From NCBI RefSeq assembly GCF_018130465.1, contig NZ_JAFCKJ010000003.1:1-64000 (forward strand): a stretch of DNA of 64,000 nucleotides, in the 5' to 3' direction. Source of the stretch: Bradyrhizobium canariense (GTDB lineage Bacteria > Pseudomonadota > Alphaproteobacteria > Rhizobiales > Xanthobacteraceae). Shown here piece by piece: positions 45,669-54,782 of the stretch. Below the pieces are notes generated by a model that saw only the letters and a program-made list of their open reading frames with translations, was not told the origin of the DNA and did not search any database. A program made the position numbers and the translations under genes. How positions within the stretch are numbered: position 1 is the stretch's first letter; each line of letters opens with the position of its first letter.

Positions 45669-46577
45669 TCAGGCGTCGGTCCGATTGCGCCAGGGGAAGA
45701 GGTTGGCGGGGAAGTCGGCGGCCGGCTTGCGTGGACGATGCGGCGGAGGCGGCGCCGGACGCGTGGCCGGATCCGACACGATCACCTTGCGGTAGAGATG
45801 CCAGGTGGCGTGGCCGAGCAGGGGGATCACCACGGCAAGGCCGAGGAAGGCCGGAATCGTGCCCAGCGCCAGCAGGACGGCCACGATCAGGCCCCAGGCC
45901 GCCATCGGCACCGGGTTTTTCGCGACGACGCGCAGCGACGTCACCATTGCCTCGAACGAGCCGGCATGGCGGTCGAGCATCAGCGGGAACGACACGGCAC
46001 TGATGCAGAGCGCGGCAAGGGCGAACAGGAAGCCGGTGCCGCAGCCGACCACGATCAGCCACCAGCCTTGCCGGCTCGTGAGAACGCGCGTCAGAAAATC
46101 CGAGATCCCGGACGCGCCCTCATAGCCGAACGCCGCGACGTAGATCGCCTGCGCGGTCGCAACCCAGGTCACGAACAGGGCCAGCAGCAGCGCGCCGAGA
46201 CCGAGCATGGCGCCGAAGGAGGGCGAACGCAGCACTTCCATGGCGTCCCAGGCGCTGGCCTCTTCGTAGCGCTCGCGCCGGCTGGAGAGCTCGTAGAGAC
46301 CGAGAGCGGCGAATGGGCCGATCAGCGCGAAGCCCGCGGCCAGCGGAAACAACAGCGGCAGCACTGAATAGCCCATCACCACGCGGGCGAGCACGAGGCC
46401 CAGCACAGGATAGATCACGCAGAGGATGATGGCGTGGCTCGGAACCGCCTTGAAATCTTCCCAGCCGCGCTTGAGCGCATCGTGCAGATCGGAGAGTTGG
46501 ATGGTTCGGATCACCGGTCCAGCCGCTTCGGCGGTCTGGGCCATGGTGGGGACATTGCCCTGGTAGAGTGTGGCCAT
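45669..46577 (-). CDS. DUF2189 integral membrane protein
   Basis: 302 aa from MATLYQGNVPT at 46577, with GGGAG ahead. The family's N-terminal VIRTIQLSDLHDALKRGWEDF precedes about six transmembrane helices (VIYPVLGLVLARVVMGYSVL and others). A Pro/Arg-rich tail ends in FPWRNRTDA. No activity is known for this family. An ATG at 46598 is an alternative start. Confidence 0.9.
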   Translation of the reverse strand: MATLYQGNVPTMAQTAEAAGPVIRTIQLSDLHDALKRGWEDFKAVPSHAIILCVIYPVLGLVLARVVMGYSVLPLLFPLAAGFALIGPFAALGLYELSSRRERYEEASAWDAMEVLRSPSFGAMLGLGALLLALFVTWVATAQAIYVAAFGYEGASGISDFLTRVLTSRQGWWLIVVGCGTGFLFALAALCISAVSFPLMLDRHAGSFEAMVTSLRVVAKNPVPMAAWGLIVAVLLALGTIPAFLGLAVVIPLLGHATWHLYRKVIVSDPATRPAPPPPHRPRKPAADFPANLFPWRNRTDA

Positions 46578-46910
46578 GATCGCTAGCTCCCTTGCCATGC
46601 AGCCGAATCCGGCGCCAGCAAACGGCGCGAGCGGCCGCTATTTCTGAGTTTCGCGATCCCGACCAGACGCGAATTCTGGATGGCATCGCGAACTGAACAT
46701 CAAGCGTACGCCCATTTGCGAGTCCTGTCCCTCACGCTTGGGTGAGATTCGATGCCGCAATGCAACCTCACCGATGTCATTCGGCCGTCATTTCGCCGCA
46801 GATAAGCTGATGCTGCGTGTTGGTTCGCGGAACTTCGCGGGCGCAACGACGCAACTTGGTCTATAAGTGCCACTCAAGGCCCTTCCACGGGTCCTTTTCG
46901 GGGAGCAGAC
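46578..46910. other. Divergent intergenic region
   Basis: About 330 bases between the DUF2189 and DUF3597 starts. No gene or clear repeat seen; expected to hold both promoters. Confidence 0.4.
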
Positions 46911-47294
46911 ATGAGCATTTTCGGGAAAATTATGGGCGCGATCTTCGGTAGCCAGCCAGCTTCCGCCGCGCCCGCAGGCAGCGCACCGTCGGGCAGCGCG
47001 CCCGCAGGGGCCGCGCCGAGCGGATCGGCGCCAGCGGTGGACGTTGCTTCGATCGTCGACGCTGCGGTCGCCGCGCACAAGGGCGAGAAGCTGGAATGGC
47101 GCACCTCGATCGTCGACCTCATGAAGGCGCTCGACATCGATTCCAGCCTCGCTGCGCGCAAGGACCTCGCCAAGGAGCTTGGCTACAGCGGCGACACCAA
47201 CGATTCCGCGAGCATGAACGTCTGGCTGCACAAGCAGGTGATGTCCAAGCTCGCCGCCAATGGCGGCAAGCTGCCGCCGGAGATCAAGCACTGA
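46911..47294 (+). CDS. DUF3597 protein
   Basis: 127 aa. The N-terminus MSIFGKIMGAIFG precedes a low-complexity Ala/Pro/Gly/Ser stretch with four near-identical APxGSAPxG units, then the DUF3597 core DVASIVDAAVAAHKGEKLEW and SSLAARKDLAKELGYSG. The core resembles small Lys/Ala-rich helical proteins near LysM or peptidoglycan genes. Role unknown. A strong terminator follows. Confidence 0.9.
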   Translation: MSIFGKIMGAIFGSQPASAAPAGSAPSGSAPAGAAPSGSAPAVDVASIVDAAVAAHKGEKLEWRTSIVDLMKALDIDSSLAARKDLAKELGYSGDTNDSASMNVWLHKQVMSKLAANGGKLPPEIKH

Positions 47295-47316
47295 CCGATC
47301 GCTCGGTCGTAACCCA

Positions 47317-47344
47317 AGGGCCCGCGATCGCGCGGGCCCTTTTG
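47317..47344. terminator. Strong bidirectional rho-independent terminator
   Basis: A perfect 10-bp stem AGGGCCCGCG/CGCGGGCCCT with an ATCG loop (47317-47340) is followed by TTTT on the plus strand and by AACCC-side A/T bases on the minus. It separates the DUF3597 gene from the convergent GNAT gene. Confidence 0.85.
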
Positions 47345-47347
47345 CAT

Positions 47348-47623
47348 TCAGGCGACGAGATCCGCATCCTCCGGATGCTTGTCGAGATAGTCGACGACGA
47401 AGCCGCAACCGGCGATCACCTTCCTGCCGTCGCGGCGGATCAATTCCAGCGCGCCCTTGACCAGCTCGGAGCCGATGCCGCGGCCGCGCAGCGGGCGCGG
47501 CGTCTCGGTGTGGGTGATGATCACCGCCGACGGCGTCAGCCGGTAATTGGCGAAGGCGATTTCGCCGCCGACATCGAGCTCGAAGCGGCTTCCGTCCTTG
47601 TTGTCCCGTACCGATGGCGCCAT
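47348..47623 (-). CDS. Mini-GNAT acetyltransferase (YidJ/NATD1-like), paralogue 1
   Basis: 91 aa from MAPSVRDNKDGS at 47623; GGAAGGA lies ahead. The acetyl-CoA-binding turn is PLRGRGIGSELVKGAL, with ITHTETP on the central strand and FVVDYLDKHPEDADLV at the end. It belongs to the short single-domain GNAT group. Substrate unknown. It is a paralogue of the gene at 48439-48714. Confidence 0.88.
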   Translation of the reverse strand: MAPSVRDNKDGSRFELDVGGEIAFANYRLTPSAVIITHTETPRPLRGRGIGSELVKGALELIRRDGRKVIAGCGFVVDYLDKHPEDADLVA

Positions 47624-47990
47624 GCCGGGTCCTTCCGAAGTGCTGCCTGTTCTCTGAACTAGGCGCCTAACCCCGCCTTTGCCAAGCCGCGACCAAAGAA
47701 GGCTACCGCAGGGGAGATATCTGAAAAATGCGTGTCCCGATCGGCCCCATGGCGCTGCTCGCCGCGCTGGTCTGGCGCGCAGAAGCTTGGGGCCTCGTAG
47801 TCGCAGTGCGATCTGAGTTTGAACATCGCGCGGCGACCGCAAATAATCCTCGACATCGCTCTTGCAAGTTCCACGACGATTCCCACGTCCCCTACAGGAC
47901 ATACGCCCGAATGCGGCCGGCAGGTCGCTAGACATTCGGAGTGTCATGATTGCCAGCCGCCGACGTATGCCTCTTTTGTAGGAGGGTACT
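47624..47990. other. Noncoding gap between mini-GNAT and SPW genes
   Basis: About 370 bases. Short frames are present but none has a good start signal or a recognisable product. It should contain the promoters of the flanking genes. Confidence 0.35.
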
Positions 47991-48389
47991 ATGTCGGACT
48001 TTGGTTTCTTGAATACTCATCGAACATGGGAAGACTGGTGCGGAATGGTGCTGGGCGCGCTGATTGTCGCGTCGCCATGGTTCCCCATCCAGGAGCACTC
48101 GGCGATCGGCGGACAGCAGATGATGATCGTGAACACGGTCGCGGTCGGCCTCGTCGTATTTGGGCTCAGCCAACTTGAATATGTCGCCTTGCAGCGCTGG
48201 CAGGAGGTGGCAACGATCGTGGTTGGGGCGTGGCTCATCGTCTCGCCCTACATGGTTGGCTATTCCGGTGAAGGTTTTCTCCGGGTCTACCATACGAGTC
48301 TCGGAGCGGTGGCGCTGGTCCTCGGCGTCCTCCAGCTGTGGCAGGACTGGGATCTGAGTGACCAGGATATGCTGAGGCACGGGCAATAG
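47991..48389 (+). CDS. SPW-repeat membrane protein
   Basis: 132 aa with four transmembrane helices in two related halves. The first has RTWEDWCGMVLGALIVASPW and the second RWQEVATIVVGAWLIVSPY, matching the SPW repeat (a pair of helices ended by SPW/SPY). AGGAGGG lies ahead of the ATG. The family has no known activity. It is convergent with the second GNAT gene. Confidence 0.88.
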   Translation: MSDFGFLNTHRTWEDWCGMVLGALIVASPWFPIQEHSAIGGQQMMIVNTVAVGLVVFGLSQLEYVALQRWQEVATIVVGAWLIVSPYMVGYSGEGFLRVYHTSLGAVALVLGVLQLWQDWDLSDQDMLRHGQ

Positions 48390-48401
48390 GCTGTAGATGT
48401 C

Positions 48402-48433
48402 AGCAGGCCCGCCGCGCGATCGGCGGGTCTGCT
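48402..48433. terminator. Hairpin between convergent SPW and GNAT genes
   Basis: A 13-bp stem (48402-48414 with 48421-48433) with one G-U pair and a 6-base loop. No T-run on either side, so it is a weak terminator candidate. Confidence 0.4.
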
Positions 48434-48438
48434 CTCGC

Positions 48439-48714
48439 TCATCCCTTCACCAGATCCGCGTACGCCGGGTGCTTCTCGATCCACGCTTTCACGAAGGGGC
48501 ATTGTGGGATCAGCTTCAATCCGGCCGCGCGGACCTGATCGAGGGCGCCTTGCACCAGCTTCGAGCCAACGCCCTTGCCGCCGAGTTCCTTCGGCACGTC
48601 AGTATGCTCGAACGTGATGACATCGCCGTCGAGCTTGTAGTGTTCGGTCGCGAGATGACCCTCGACCTCCAGCTCATAGCGCTGATGAGTCTTGTTGTTG
48701 ATGATTTCGTTCAT
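48439..48714 (-). CDS. Mini-GNAT acetyltransferase, paralogue 2
   Basis: 91 aa, the same length as the gene at 47348. MNEIINNKTHQRYELEVEGH opens it and PKELGGKGVGSKLVQGALDQ carries the acetyl-CoA loop. The end WIEKHPAYADLVKG matches the DYLDKHPEDADLVA end of its paralogue. Only 815 bases separate the two, with an SPW gene between. Substrate unknown. Confidence 0.88.
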   Translation of the reverse strand: MNEIINNKTHQRYELEVEGHLATEHYKLDGDVITFEHTDVPKELGGKGVGSKLVQGALDQVRAAGLKLIPQCPFVKAWIEKHPAYADLVKG

Positions 48715-48724
48715 GTCGTCCGAT

Positions 48725-49084
48725 TCAATCGGTCGCTTTGGCGAGCCTGGAATCCTCGGGCTGCGGCTGCGGGCGCAGGCATCCCTGGCAGATGACGAGG
48801 GAACGGTTGACCCTGGCGTCCTGTTCAGCCTCGATGCCGTCCTGCGCCTGCCACCATTCCTTCGAATAGGGCTGAAGCCCGGCTTGCGACCTGTTGCGCT
48901 CGGATCGGGCGGCGGTCCGTGTTGGGTCTGAGGCAGCACGCGGGTGATTGGGGTCCTCGCCGGCGCCGTCCCAGGCATAGCGCGCAGGCTTGAACGCGGG
49001 ATCGGAGGCGAGATGCGCTTGCGGGCCCACGGCACATCCGGCAAGCGCCAGCGACAACAGGAGGAGGGCGGGCGCTTTGACCAT
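48725..49084 (-). CDS. Small lipoprotein (119 aa)
   Basis: Starts MVKAPALLLLSLALAGCAVG at 49084, with a lipobox ending at Cys17 (LAGC). The mature part (KPARYAWDGAGEDPN and QPYSKEWWQAQDGIEAEQDA) is polar and Trp-containing, ending with CQGCLR. No domain is recognised. It is 10 bases from the downstream GNAT gene on the same strand, so the two may be co-transcribed. Divergent from the secreted protein at 49173. Confidence 0.72.
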   Translation of the reverse strand: MVKAPALLLLSLALAGCAVGPQAHLASDPAFKPARYAWDGAGEDPNHPRAASDPTRTAARSERNRSQAGLQPYSKEWWQAQDGIEAEQDARVNRSLVICQGCLRPQPQPEDSRLAKATD

Positions 49085-49172
49085 GATGCGGCACTCTGTA
49101 CGCGAGAACTGACGAAGGTTGCGCCGATCATGTTTAAAATTCCCTGAACGATCGCGGCTGCGCTGACGACCA

Positions 49173-49676
49173 ATGCCAATGCGATATCTGATCCTCCTGC
49201 TCGTACTGTTCGCAACCGCTGCGCGCGCCGACAACGCAAAGCCGTTCAATCCCGCCGACTATCCGCCCGGCGTGCAGAAGGCTGTGCGCTACGCCAACGA
49301 GGAATGCGAGAGCCAGGGCGGCGGCACGGTGACTTTTGCGCCCGATACGGTGCGCAGGATCGACCTGACCGGCGACGGCCGCGACGACTACATCGTCGAT
49401 TTCCGCGACACCAAATGCAGCGATCGCGAGACGACCTATTGCGGAACCGGCGGCTGCGTCATGAACATCCTGGTCACGTTGCCGGATGGCAGCGTGCAAC
49501 CCGTCTTCGATGGCTATGTCCGCAGCTACGAGATCAAGCCGAAGCCAACGAAGCGGGGTGCGGCGCGCACCATCCGCTTCGATCTGCATGGCAGCTATTG
49601 CGGGGGCTTTGGCGCGCAGGCTTGCGTCAAGGAGAGGGTCATCTCGGTGGCGCCGTTCGCGTTCAAGCAGCCTTAA
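49173..49676 (+). CDS. Secreted hypothetical protein with EF-hand-like loop
   Basis: 167 aa. Signal peptide MPMRYLILLLVLFATAARA, cut near ADNAKP. The mature protein has six Cys (for example CESQGGG, KCSDR, YCGTGGCVM and CGGFGAQACV) that could form disulphides, and the segment DLTGDGRDDYIVDF looks like a calcium-binding EF-hand or FG-GAP-type loop. I recognise no named domain. A second ATG at 49179 is possible. Confidence 0.72.
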   Translation: MPMRYLILLLVLFATAARADNAKPFNPADYPPGVQKAVRYANEECESQGGGTVTFAPDTVRRIDLTGDGRDDYIVDFRDTKCSDRETTYCGTGGCVMNILVTLPDGSVQPVFDGYVRSYEIKPKPTKRGAARTIRFDLHGSYCGGFGAQACVKERVISVAPFAFKQP

Positions 49677-49781
49677 GGCAGGTTCGCGGCTGGTGGCCTT
49701 GCAGGGGCACTGGCTATGGCGATAAATGGGCTGCAATGAGCGGGCGGCTCGCGTGCCGTCCGCCGTCGAAGAGGAAGCCCG

Positions 49782-51389
49782 ATGCAGCACCTGCGCATGT
49801 CCCGCCGCGTCATGAATCTCGCTCACATGCTGACCCAGAATGCGCGGCGGCATGGATCGCGTCCCGGTTTCGTCTGGGGTGACAGATCCTGGACCTGGCG
49901 GGAGATCGATGCGCAGGTCTCGGCGCTGGCGGCAGCCCTCGCGGCGCGCGGCATCGCGAAGGGTGACCGCGTCCTCGTCCATTCCAAGAACGGCGACGAG
50001 ATGTTCTTTTCGATGTTCGCAGCGTTTCGGCTCGGTGCCGTCTGGGTGCCGACCAATTTCCGCCTGATGCCGGACGAGGTCGCCTATCTCGCGCAGGCCT
50101 CCGGCGCGAAGGCGTTTCTGTGCCACGTCGATTTTCCCGAGCACGCCGCGGCGGTGAAGGGTGGAGCGCTGGAATTCACCTGGAGCATCGACGGTCGGGC
50201 GCCATTTGCCGAGACGTCGGTGGCGGATGCCGTCGCGTCGTGTGCCGGCACAAAGGTCGAGAACGTCGCGGTCGAGCACGACGATCCCTGCTGGTTCTTC
50301 TTCACATCGGGGACCACCGGCCGCTCCAAGGCTGCGGTGCTCACCCACGGTCAGATGGGCTTTGTCGTCACCAACCATCTCGCCGATCTCACGCCCGGCG
50401 TCACCGAAGCGGATGCCTCGCTGGTGGTGGCGCCGCTGTCGCATGGCGCCGGCGTGCATCAGCTGGTTCAGACCGCGCGCGGCGTGTGCACCGTGCTGCT
50501 GCCGACGGAGAAATTCGATATCGACGAGGCGTTCCGCCTGATCGAGGCGCATCGGGTCGGCAATCTCTTCGTGGTGCCGACCATTCTGAAGATGATGGTC
50601 GAGCATCCCGCCGCCGACAAATACGATCATTCCTCGCTGCGCCAGGTGATCTATGCGGGGGCGCCGATGTATCGCGAGGACCAGAAGGCCGCGCTGAAGA
50701 AGCTCGGCAAGGTCATCGTGCAGTATTTCGGTCTGGGCGAGGTTACCGGCAACATCACGGTGCTGCCGGCGGCGCTGCATGATCCCGAGGACGGGCCGCA
50801 TGCGAAGATCGGCACCTGTGGCTTCGAGCGTACCGGCATGCAGGTCTCGATCCAGGACGACGAGGGTCGCGAACTCGGCGCCAACCAGAGCGGCGAGATC
50901 TGCGTGATCGGCCCCGCGGTACTTGCCGGCTACTACGATAATCCCGAAGCCAATGCGAAGGCGTTCCGCAACGGCTGGTTCCGCACCGGCGATCTCGGCC
51001 ACATGGACGAGGAGGGGTTCGTCTACATCACGGGACGAGCCTCCGACATGTACATCTCCGGCGGCTCCAACATCTATCCGCGCGAGATCGAGGAGAAGAT
51101 CTTGACCCATCCTTGCGTCGGCGAGGTCGCGGTGCTCGGCGTGCCCGATGCGACCTGGGGCGAGGTCGGCGTTGCCGTCTGCGTCGCCCGCGAAGGCGCG
51201 AAGCCGGTGAGCGAAGCGGAGATGGCGGCATTCCTCGGCCCCAAGGTGCCGCGCTACAAGATGCCGAAGCGGTTCTTTTTTTGGGAGGCCTTGCCGAAAT
51301 CCGGCTACGGCAAAATTCCAAAACGGATGGTTCGCGACGAGCTCGAGGCGCGCGGGCTGCTCGATCTCGACAAGACACGGGCGGGCTGA
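49782..51389 (+). CDS. AMP-dependent acyl-CoA synthetase
   Basis: 535 aa ANL-superfamily ligase that activates a carboxylic acid with ATP and CoA. The P-loop is FFFTSGTTGRSKAAVLTHG, the hinge region NGWFRTGDLGHMDEEGFVY, and the catalytic Lys region PKSGYGKIPKRMVRDE. Substrate cannot be told by eye; fatty or aromatic acids are candidates. It is followed after 9 bases by a PCC-domain gene. Starts at 49812 are possible. Confidence 0.92.
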   Translation: MQHLRMSRRVMNLAHMLTQNARRHGSRPGFVWGDRSWTWREIDAQVSALAAALAARGIAKGDRVLVHSKNGDEMFFSMFAAFRLGAVWVPTNFRLMPDEVAYLAQASGAKAFLCHVDFPEHAAAVKGGALEFTWSIDGRAPFAETSVADAVASCAGTKVENVAVEHDDPCWFFFTSGTTGRSKAAVLTHGQMGFVVTNHLADLTPGVTEADASLVVAPLSHGAGVHQLVQTARGVCTVLLPTEKFDIDEAFRLIEAHRVGNLFVVPTILKMMVEHPAADKYDHSSLRQVIYAGAPMYREDQKAALKKLGKVIVQYFGLGEVTGNITVLPAALHDPEDGPHAKIGTCGFERTGMQVSIQDDEGRELGANQSGEICVIGPAVLAGYYDNPEANAKAFRNGWFRTGDLGHMDEEGFVYITGRASDMYISGGSNIYPREIEEKILTHPCVGEVAVLGVPDATWGEVGVAVCVAREGAKPVSEAEMAAFLGPKVPRYKMPKRFFFWEALPKSGYGKIPKRMVRDELEARGLLDLDKTRAG

Positions 51390-51398
51390 GCGAAGGTC

Positions 51399-52259
51399 AT
51401 GCGCAGCATCAAGCAGCCAGGCGCGCCGGTCGCCGAGCGCATCCAATGGGTGGAGGCGAGGGGACGCAGTTTCTCCTTCACGCTTCAAGCAGGTCTGCCG
51501 CTGCTGGAAGCCGCGCGGCGCGGGTTTGCCGCGGAGGGATTTGCCGGCGGCGTGCTCGGCTTCGAGCGCGGCGCGCTCGGGCCGTTCGGCTATGTCATGC
51601 CGGCGCTGTCGAAGACGAGCGAGAACGCCGCGTTCTACAGCGAGACGTATCGGCCGGGCGGCGTGACGCGCACCAGGCTCGGCAGCATGACGCTGGGCAC
51701 GCGCGATGGCGCGCCGTTCTTTCATTGCCATGGGCTGTGGACGGAGGCCGATGGCCGCGCCAGTGGCGGTCACATGCTGCCGGACGAGACTGATGTCGCC
51801 GAGCCGTTCGAGGTCGAGGCCTTCGGTATCGATGATGCGATGTACACCGCCGAGCCCGATCCCGAGACCAACTTCAAGCTGTTCGGGCCGGTGCCGGCTC
51901 CGAGCACCGGCGCACGCACGACCAGCCGCGCTTTCGTGCTGCGGCTGCGCCCCAATCAGGATTTTGCCGGCGGTCTCGAAGACTTCTGCCGCGCGCAGGG
52001 CATCGCGCGTGCCAAGATCCATGGCGGTGTTGGTTCGACCATCGGCGCCCGATTTGCCCATGGCGGAGTGATCGAGCCTTTCGCGACCGAGCTTGCGGTA
52101 ACAGCCGGTACGATTGCGGCCGGCTCCTCCGGCGCGCTCGAAGCCGCGCTCGACGTTGCCCTGATCGATTACACCGGCGGCATGGCGGAAGGGCGCCTGG
52201 TCCGTGGCGACAATCCCGTGCTGATGACCATGGAGCTGGTGCTCGAGGTGTTGGGTTAG
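51399..52259 (+). CDS. Two-domain PCC (DUF296) protein
   Basis: 286 aa with two tandem PPC/DUF296-like halves. In the second half SRAFVLRLRPNQDF, GGVGSTIGARFAHG and TELAVTAGTIAAGSSG show the fold's GxxxxxxL-like pattern; the first half repeats it with GRSFSFTLQAGLPLLEA and GGVLGFERGALG. These domains occur alone in bacteria with unknown function and in plant AT-hook proteins. It probably shares an operon with the acyl-CoA synthetase. Confidence 0.83.
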   Translation: MRSIKQPGAPVAERIQWVEARGRSFSFTLQAGLPLLEAARRGFAAEGFAGGVLGFERGALGPFGYVMPALSKTSENAAFYSETYRPGGVTRTRLGSMTLGTRDGAPFFHCHGLWTEADGRASGGHMLPDETDVAEPFEVEAFGIDDAMYTAEPDPETNFKLFGPVPAPSTGARTTSRAFVLRLRPNQDFAGGLEDFCRAQGIARAKIHGGVGSTIGARFAHGGVIEPFATELAVTAGTIAAGSSGALEAALDVALIDYTGGMAEGRLVRGDNPVLMTMELVLEVLG

Positions 52260-52275
52260 GCCCGGCGAGCCGTCA

Positions 52276-54342
52276 TCAGTGAGTGCGTAGCTTGGCAATG
52301 GCCAAATACGTAGAGTCACTTATCCCCGAGCTCGATCCCTGAAAGAGGTTGAGCAAGGGAGACTGACCCTGACCGGTGCTCTGGCTGTTTTTGACGTCAT
52401 ACATGGCGGAGAACCGGCTCAGCAGCTTTGCAACTTTCGCGGGATCGGACAGATCCTTGATCTTCATGAATCTGTCCACGAACTTGGCTTGCTGATCGAT
52501 CGGCATCGCAGCCATTGAATCAGGCAAATTGAAAGTGGTCCTGAACACCTCCGAAAGAGCCTTGTCGGCCAGGATGTCGTATGGGGACGTGATTTCCCCC
52601 GCCTTTCGCTGGAAATACAGCGCCAGGCGCACGCCGGGATTCGTATCCCCCTGCTGCTGCTCCAGGCTTTGCTCGAGATAGTTCGTCTGTGTTTCCCGGA
52701 ATTGATCGCGCTTCTGCGGACCCATCATCGGGAGGCGCGCGACGTTGCCGTTGCTGTCGAAATTGAACGACGCCACGATGTCGGCAAAGCGAGGATCGCT
52801 CTGCGTGTTCGCGAAGCTCTTTGGATCGTTCAGGTCGGAGCTGAAGATCTTCTTGAGAAATTCGGTACTGACCTTCTTAGGGTCAAGACCCTTGGCCAAG
52901 AGGACGAAATCGACCATCGGCCTGTTTGCGAGAAGATCGGAAACGCTGTCGATGCCTGCGATTGCCTCTTGATACGCCGTCGCATCTTTCGTGGCTTGTG
53001 CCCGAGCGGCCGCCTGCTGCTGAGTGGTGCTTGCCTGCTTCACCGCCGCAGTCACGTAGTCCTTCGCGATCTCAAGGACTTCAGCCGAGTCCTGCGCCAC
53101 CAAGGGGGTCGTCAGATTGCCTTTTGCGTCGAAGTTGAAGGCGCGTGCCAGCTCTAAATATCGATCGTCCTTGAGGGTATAGACGTAGCTCTTGGGGTCG
53201 TTGAGGTCGCTTTCGAGCACAGCCTTGACAGTAGCCGGCGAGACGTTTCCGGCATCGAGGCCGACGGCTCCCAGCGCAAAATCATACACGCCTGGTGTCG
53301 ATACGAAGGCCTGGACCGAATTGATATTGAGGATGGCTGTCCTGAATTGCCTGATTGCAAAAGCTTCGTTCAACGGGCTTGCCGCCGAATAGACCGCGGA
53401 CTTGCTGTCGTCGAACTGCTTTTTCGTGAGCGTGATATTTGCAGCCGTCTGCGCAGGTACACCCGACGGAAGTGACCCGTCGGGCGAAAACTCGAATGCG
53501 CCGGCCAGGTCTACAAACCCGTTAATCGTCGCTATCTGGCCGCTGAGGCTGGAGATGCTGTTCGTAGATAATTCCAGGTGATGCTTTTCGACCAGGATCT
53601 GGACGTTCAACTGGGTCACGTTGGCGCCCGGTTGCGAGAGTTGGGCGGTGTAATTGGCAATATTCAATTTGGCGGTGCTGACATCTGATTGGGCCTGAGC
53701 AAGCTGGGTGTTGAGGCCAGTCAGCTGAGACGCGAAAGTGGTGTTGACGTAGCTGTTTGGATCGGATGGATCGCTGCGCAGGACCTGGCTGATCGTGTCA
53801 GCCGGCCACTTGCTCTGATCGATCCCGTACGCCGAATAGACGTAGTTGCGAAGACGGTCGTTGGCCAGGAGCTGGTCTGCACTGCTGATGTTGCCGATTT
53901 GGGCGCTGTAGTAATTCGAGTCGGCAGCGAGCGCATCGACCTCGTTCTTCCTGGTCGCCGTGTACAGACCGATCATCTCGTCGGTCTGGTTCTCCGATTG
54001 CGCAACCGGCGTCGCACTGCCATTGAAGGAAAATGCCGCGGCAAACTCCCGGTAACGCTTGTCGACCAGCTTGTTGACGAAGCTCTTGGAGTCCGAGAGA
54101 TCGCTCTCCAGCACCTTTTTCATGAAAGCCTTGGCGTAGGCCATGTCTTCCAGGCCATATGCCTTCATCGCATAATGATACAGGCGATAGTCTTTCATGA
54201 AGTCGTCGACGGTTTTCACCTTGCCGATGTTGGCCTTGTAATAGGCGGCCTCTCGCGCGACGTCCTGTTGCTGTTCGACCCGTGTGAGGGACTGCTTGAG
54301 ATTGCGCGTGATGTAGCTGTAACCGAAATACGTTGATACCAT
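52276..54342 (-). CDS. DUF1217 protein with four repeats
   Basis: 688 aa. Four modules of about 100-140 residues share the pattern of a short helix, a loop containing VDDFM/ADQLL/VQAFV/VSDLL, then VLESDLSDSKSFV, VLRSDPSDPNSYV, VLESDLNDPKSYV or IFSSDLNDPKSFA, then a domain end RYREFAAAFSF or alike. A final part resembles a related unit. No signal peptide is visible. DUF1217 proteins are often coded near rhizobial flagellar genes and thought to be flagellar, but no flagellar gene is adjacent here. Convergent with the PCC gene. Confidence 0.87.
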   Translation of the reverse strand: MVSTYFGYSYITRNLKQSLTRVEQQQDVAREAAYYKANIGKVKTVDDFMKDYRLYHYAMKAYGLEDMAYAKAFMKKVLESDLSDSKSFVNKLVDKRYREFAAAFSFNGSATPVAQSENQTDEMIGLYTATRKNEVDALAADSNYYSAQIGNISSADQLLANDRLRNYVYSAYGIDQSKWPADTISQVLRSDPSDPNSYVNTTFASQLTGLNTQLAQAQSDVSTAKLNIANYTAQLSQPGANVTQLNVQILVEKHHLELSTNSISSLSGQIATINGFVDLAGAFEFSPDGSLPSGVPAQTAANITLTKKQFDDSKSAVYSAASPLNEAFAIRQFRTAILNINSVQAFVSTPGVYDFALGAVGLDAGNVSPATVKAVLESDLNDPKSYVYTLKDDRYLELARAFNFDAKGNLTTPLVAQDSAEVLEIAKDYVTAAVKQASTTQQQAAARAQATKDATAYQEAIAGIDSVSDLLANRPMVDFVLLAKGLDPKKVSTEFLKKIFSSDLNDPKSFANTQSDPRFADIVASFNFDSNGNVARLPMMGPQKRDQFRETQTNYLEQSLEQQQGDTNPGVRLALYFQRKAGEITSPYDILADKALSEVFRTTFNLPDSMAAMPIDQQAKFVDRFMKIKDLSDPAKVAKLLSRFSAMYDVKNSQSTGQGQSPLLNLFQGSSSGISDSTYLAIAKLRTH

Positions 54343-54675
54343 CGCGCACTCCTCGCGGCTTCTTACGGTCCCGGACGTCCGTCAATCATTGCGGGGTCGC
54401 GAGGTGGGGCCGGCCTCATGCCAGCGAACTGTCTCAGCTACGTCTTCCTGGGGCGATTCCTGCCCACAATCTTAGGGTTTAATTGGCGTCCAGCTGACGC
54501 ATATCGAGTTTGTTTCTGTGTGTTGCTGTATGTTTCTCAGATGCAGCTTTCGCGAGGATTGCGTTCCTGATATGTTCCGGTCGATCGGAATGGATTGGAA
54601 GCTGAGTAGCAACGGTGGAGTGTGGAAGCGACGCTGGGGGAATAATCGAGGATCGCGATCGACGCTCATGCTCTC

Positions 54676-54757
54676 CGTCGTCATTGGAGCGTAGTGAAGC
54701 AATCCAGACTGCCGCCGCGGAAAGATTCTGGATTGCTTCGCTGCGCTCGCAATGACG
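54676..54757. repeat. 82-bp palindromic intergenic repeat
   Basis: The left part (CCGTCGTCATTGGAGCGTAG...) pairs with the right part ending CTCGCAATGACGG; the central arms GAAGCAATCCAGA/TCTGGATTGCTTC are perfect. It is of the kind whose translation gives HCERSEAIQN in bradyrhizobia, and is noncoding. Confidence 0.75.
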
Positions 54758-54782
54758 GAGCGGAAGGCAACAGCGTGCCCAC

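Noticed and set aside
49134-52319. Very long minus-strand open frame over the secreted protein, acyl-CoA synthetase and PCC genes
   Set aside because: Antisense to well-recognised genes; His/Arg/Gln-rich composition is typical of GC-rich mirror frames.
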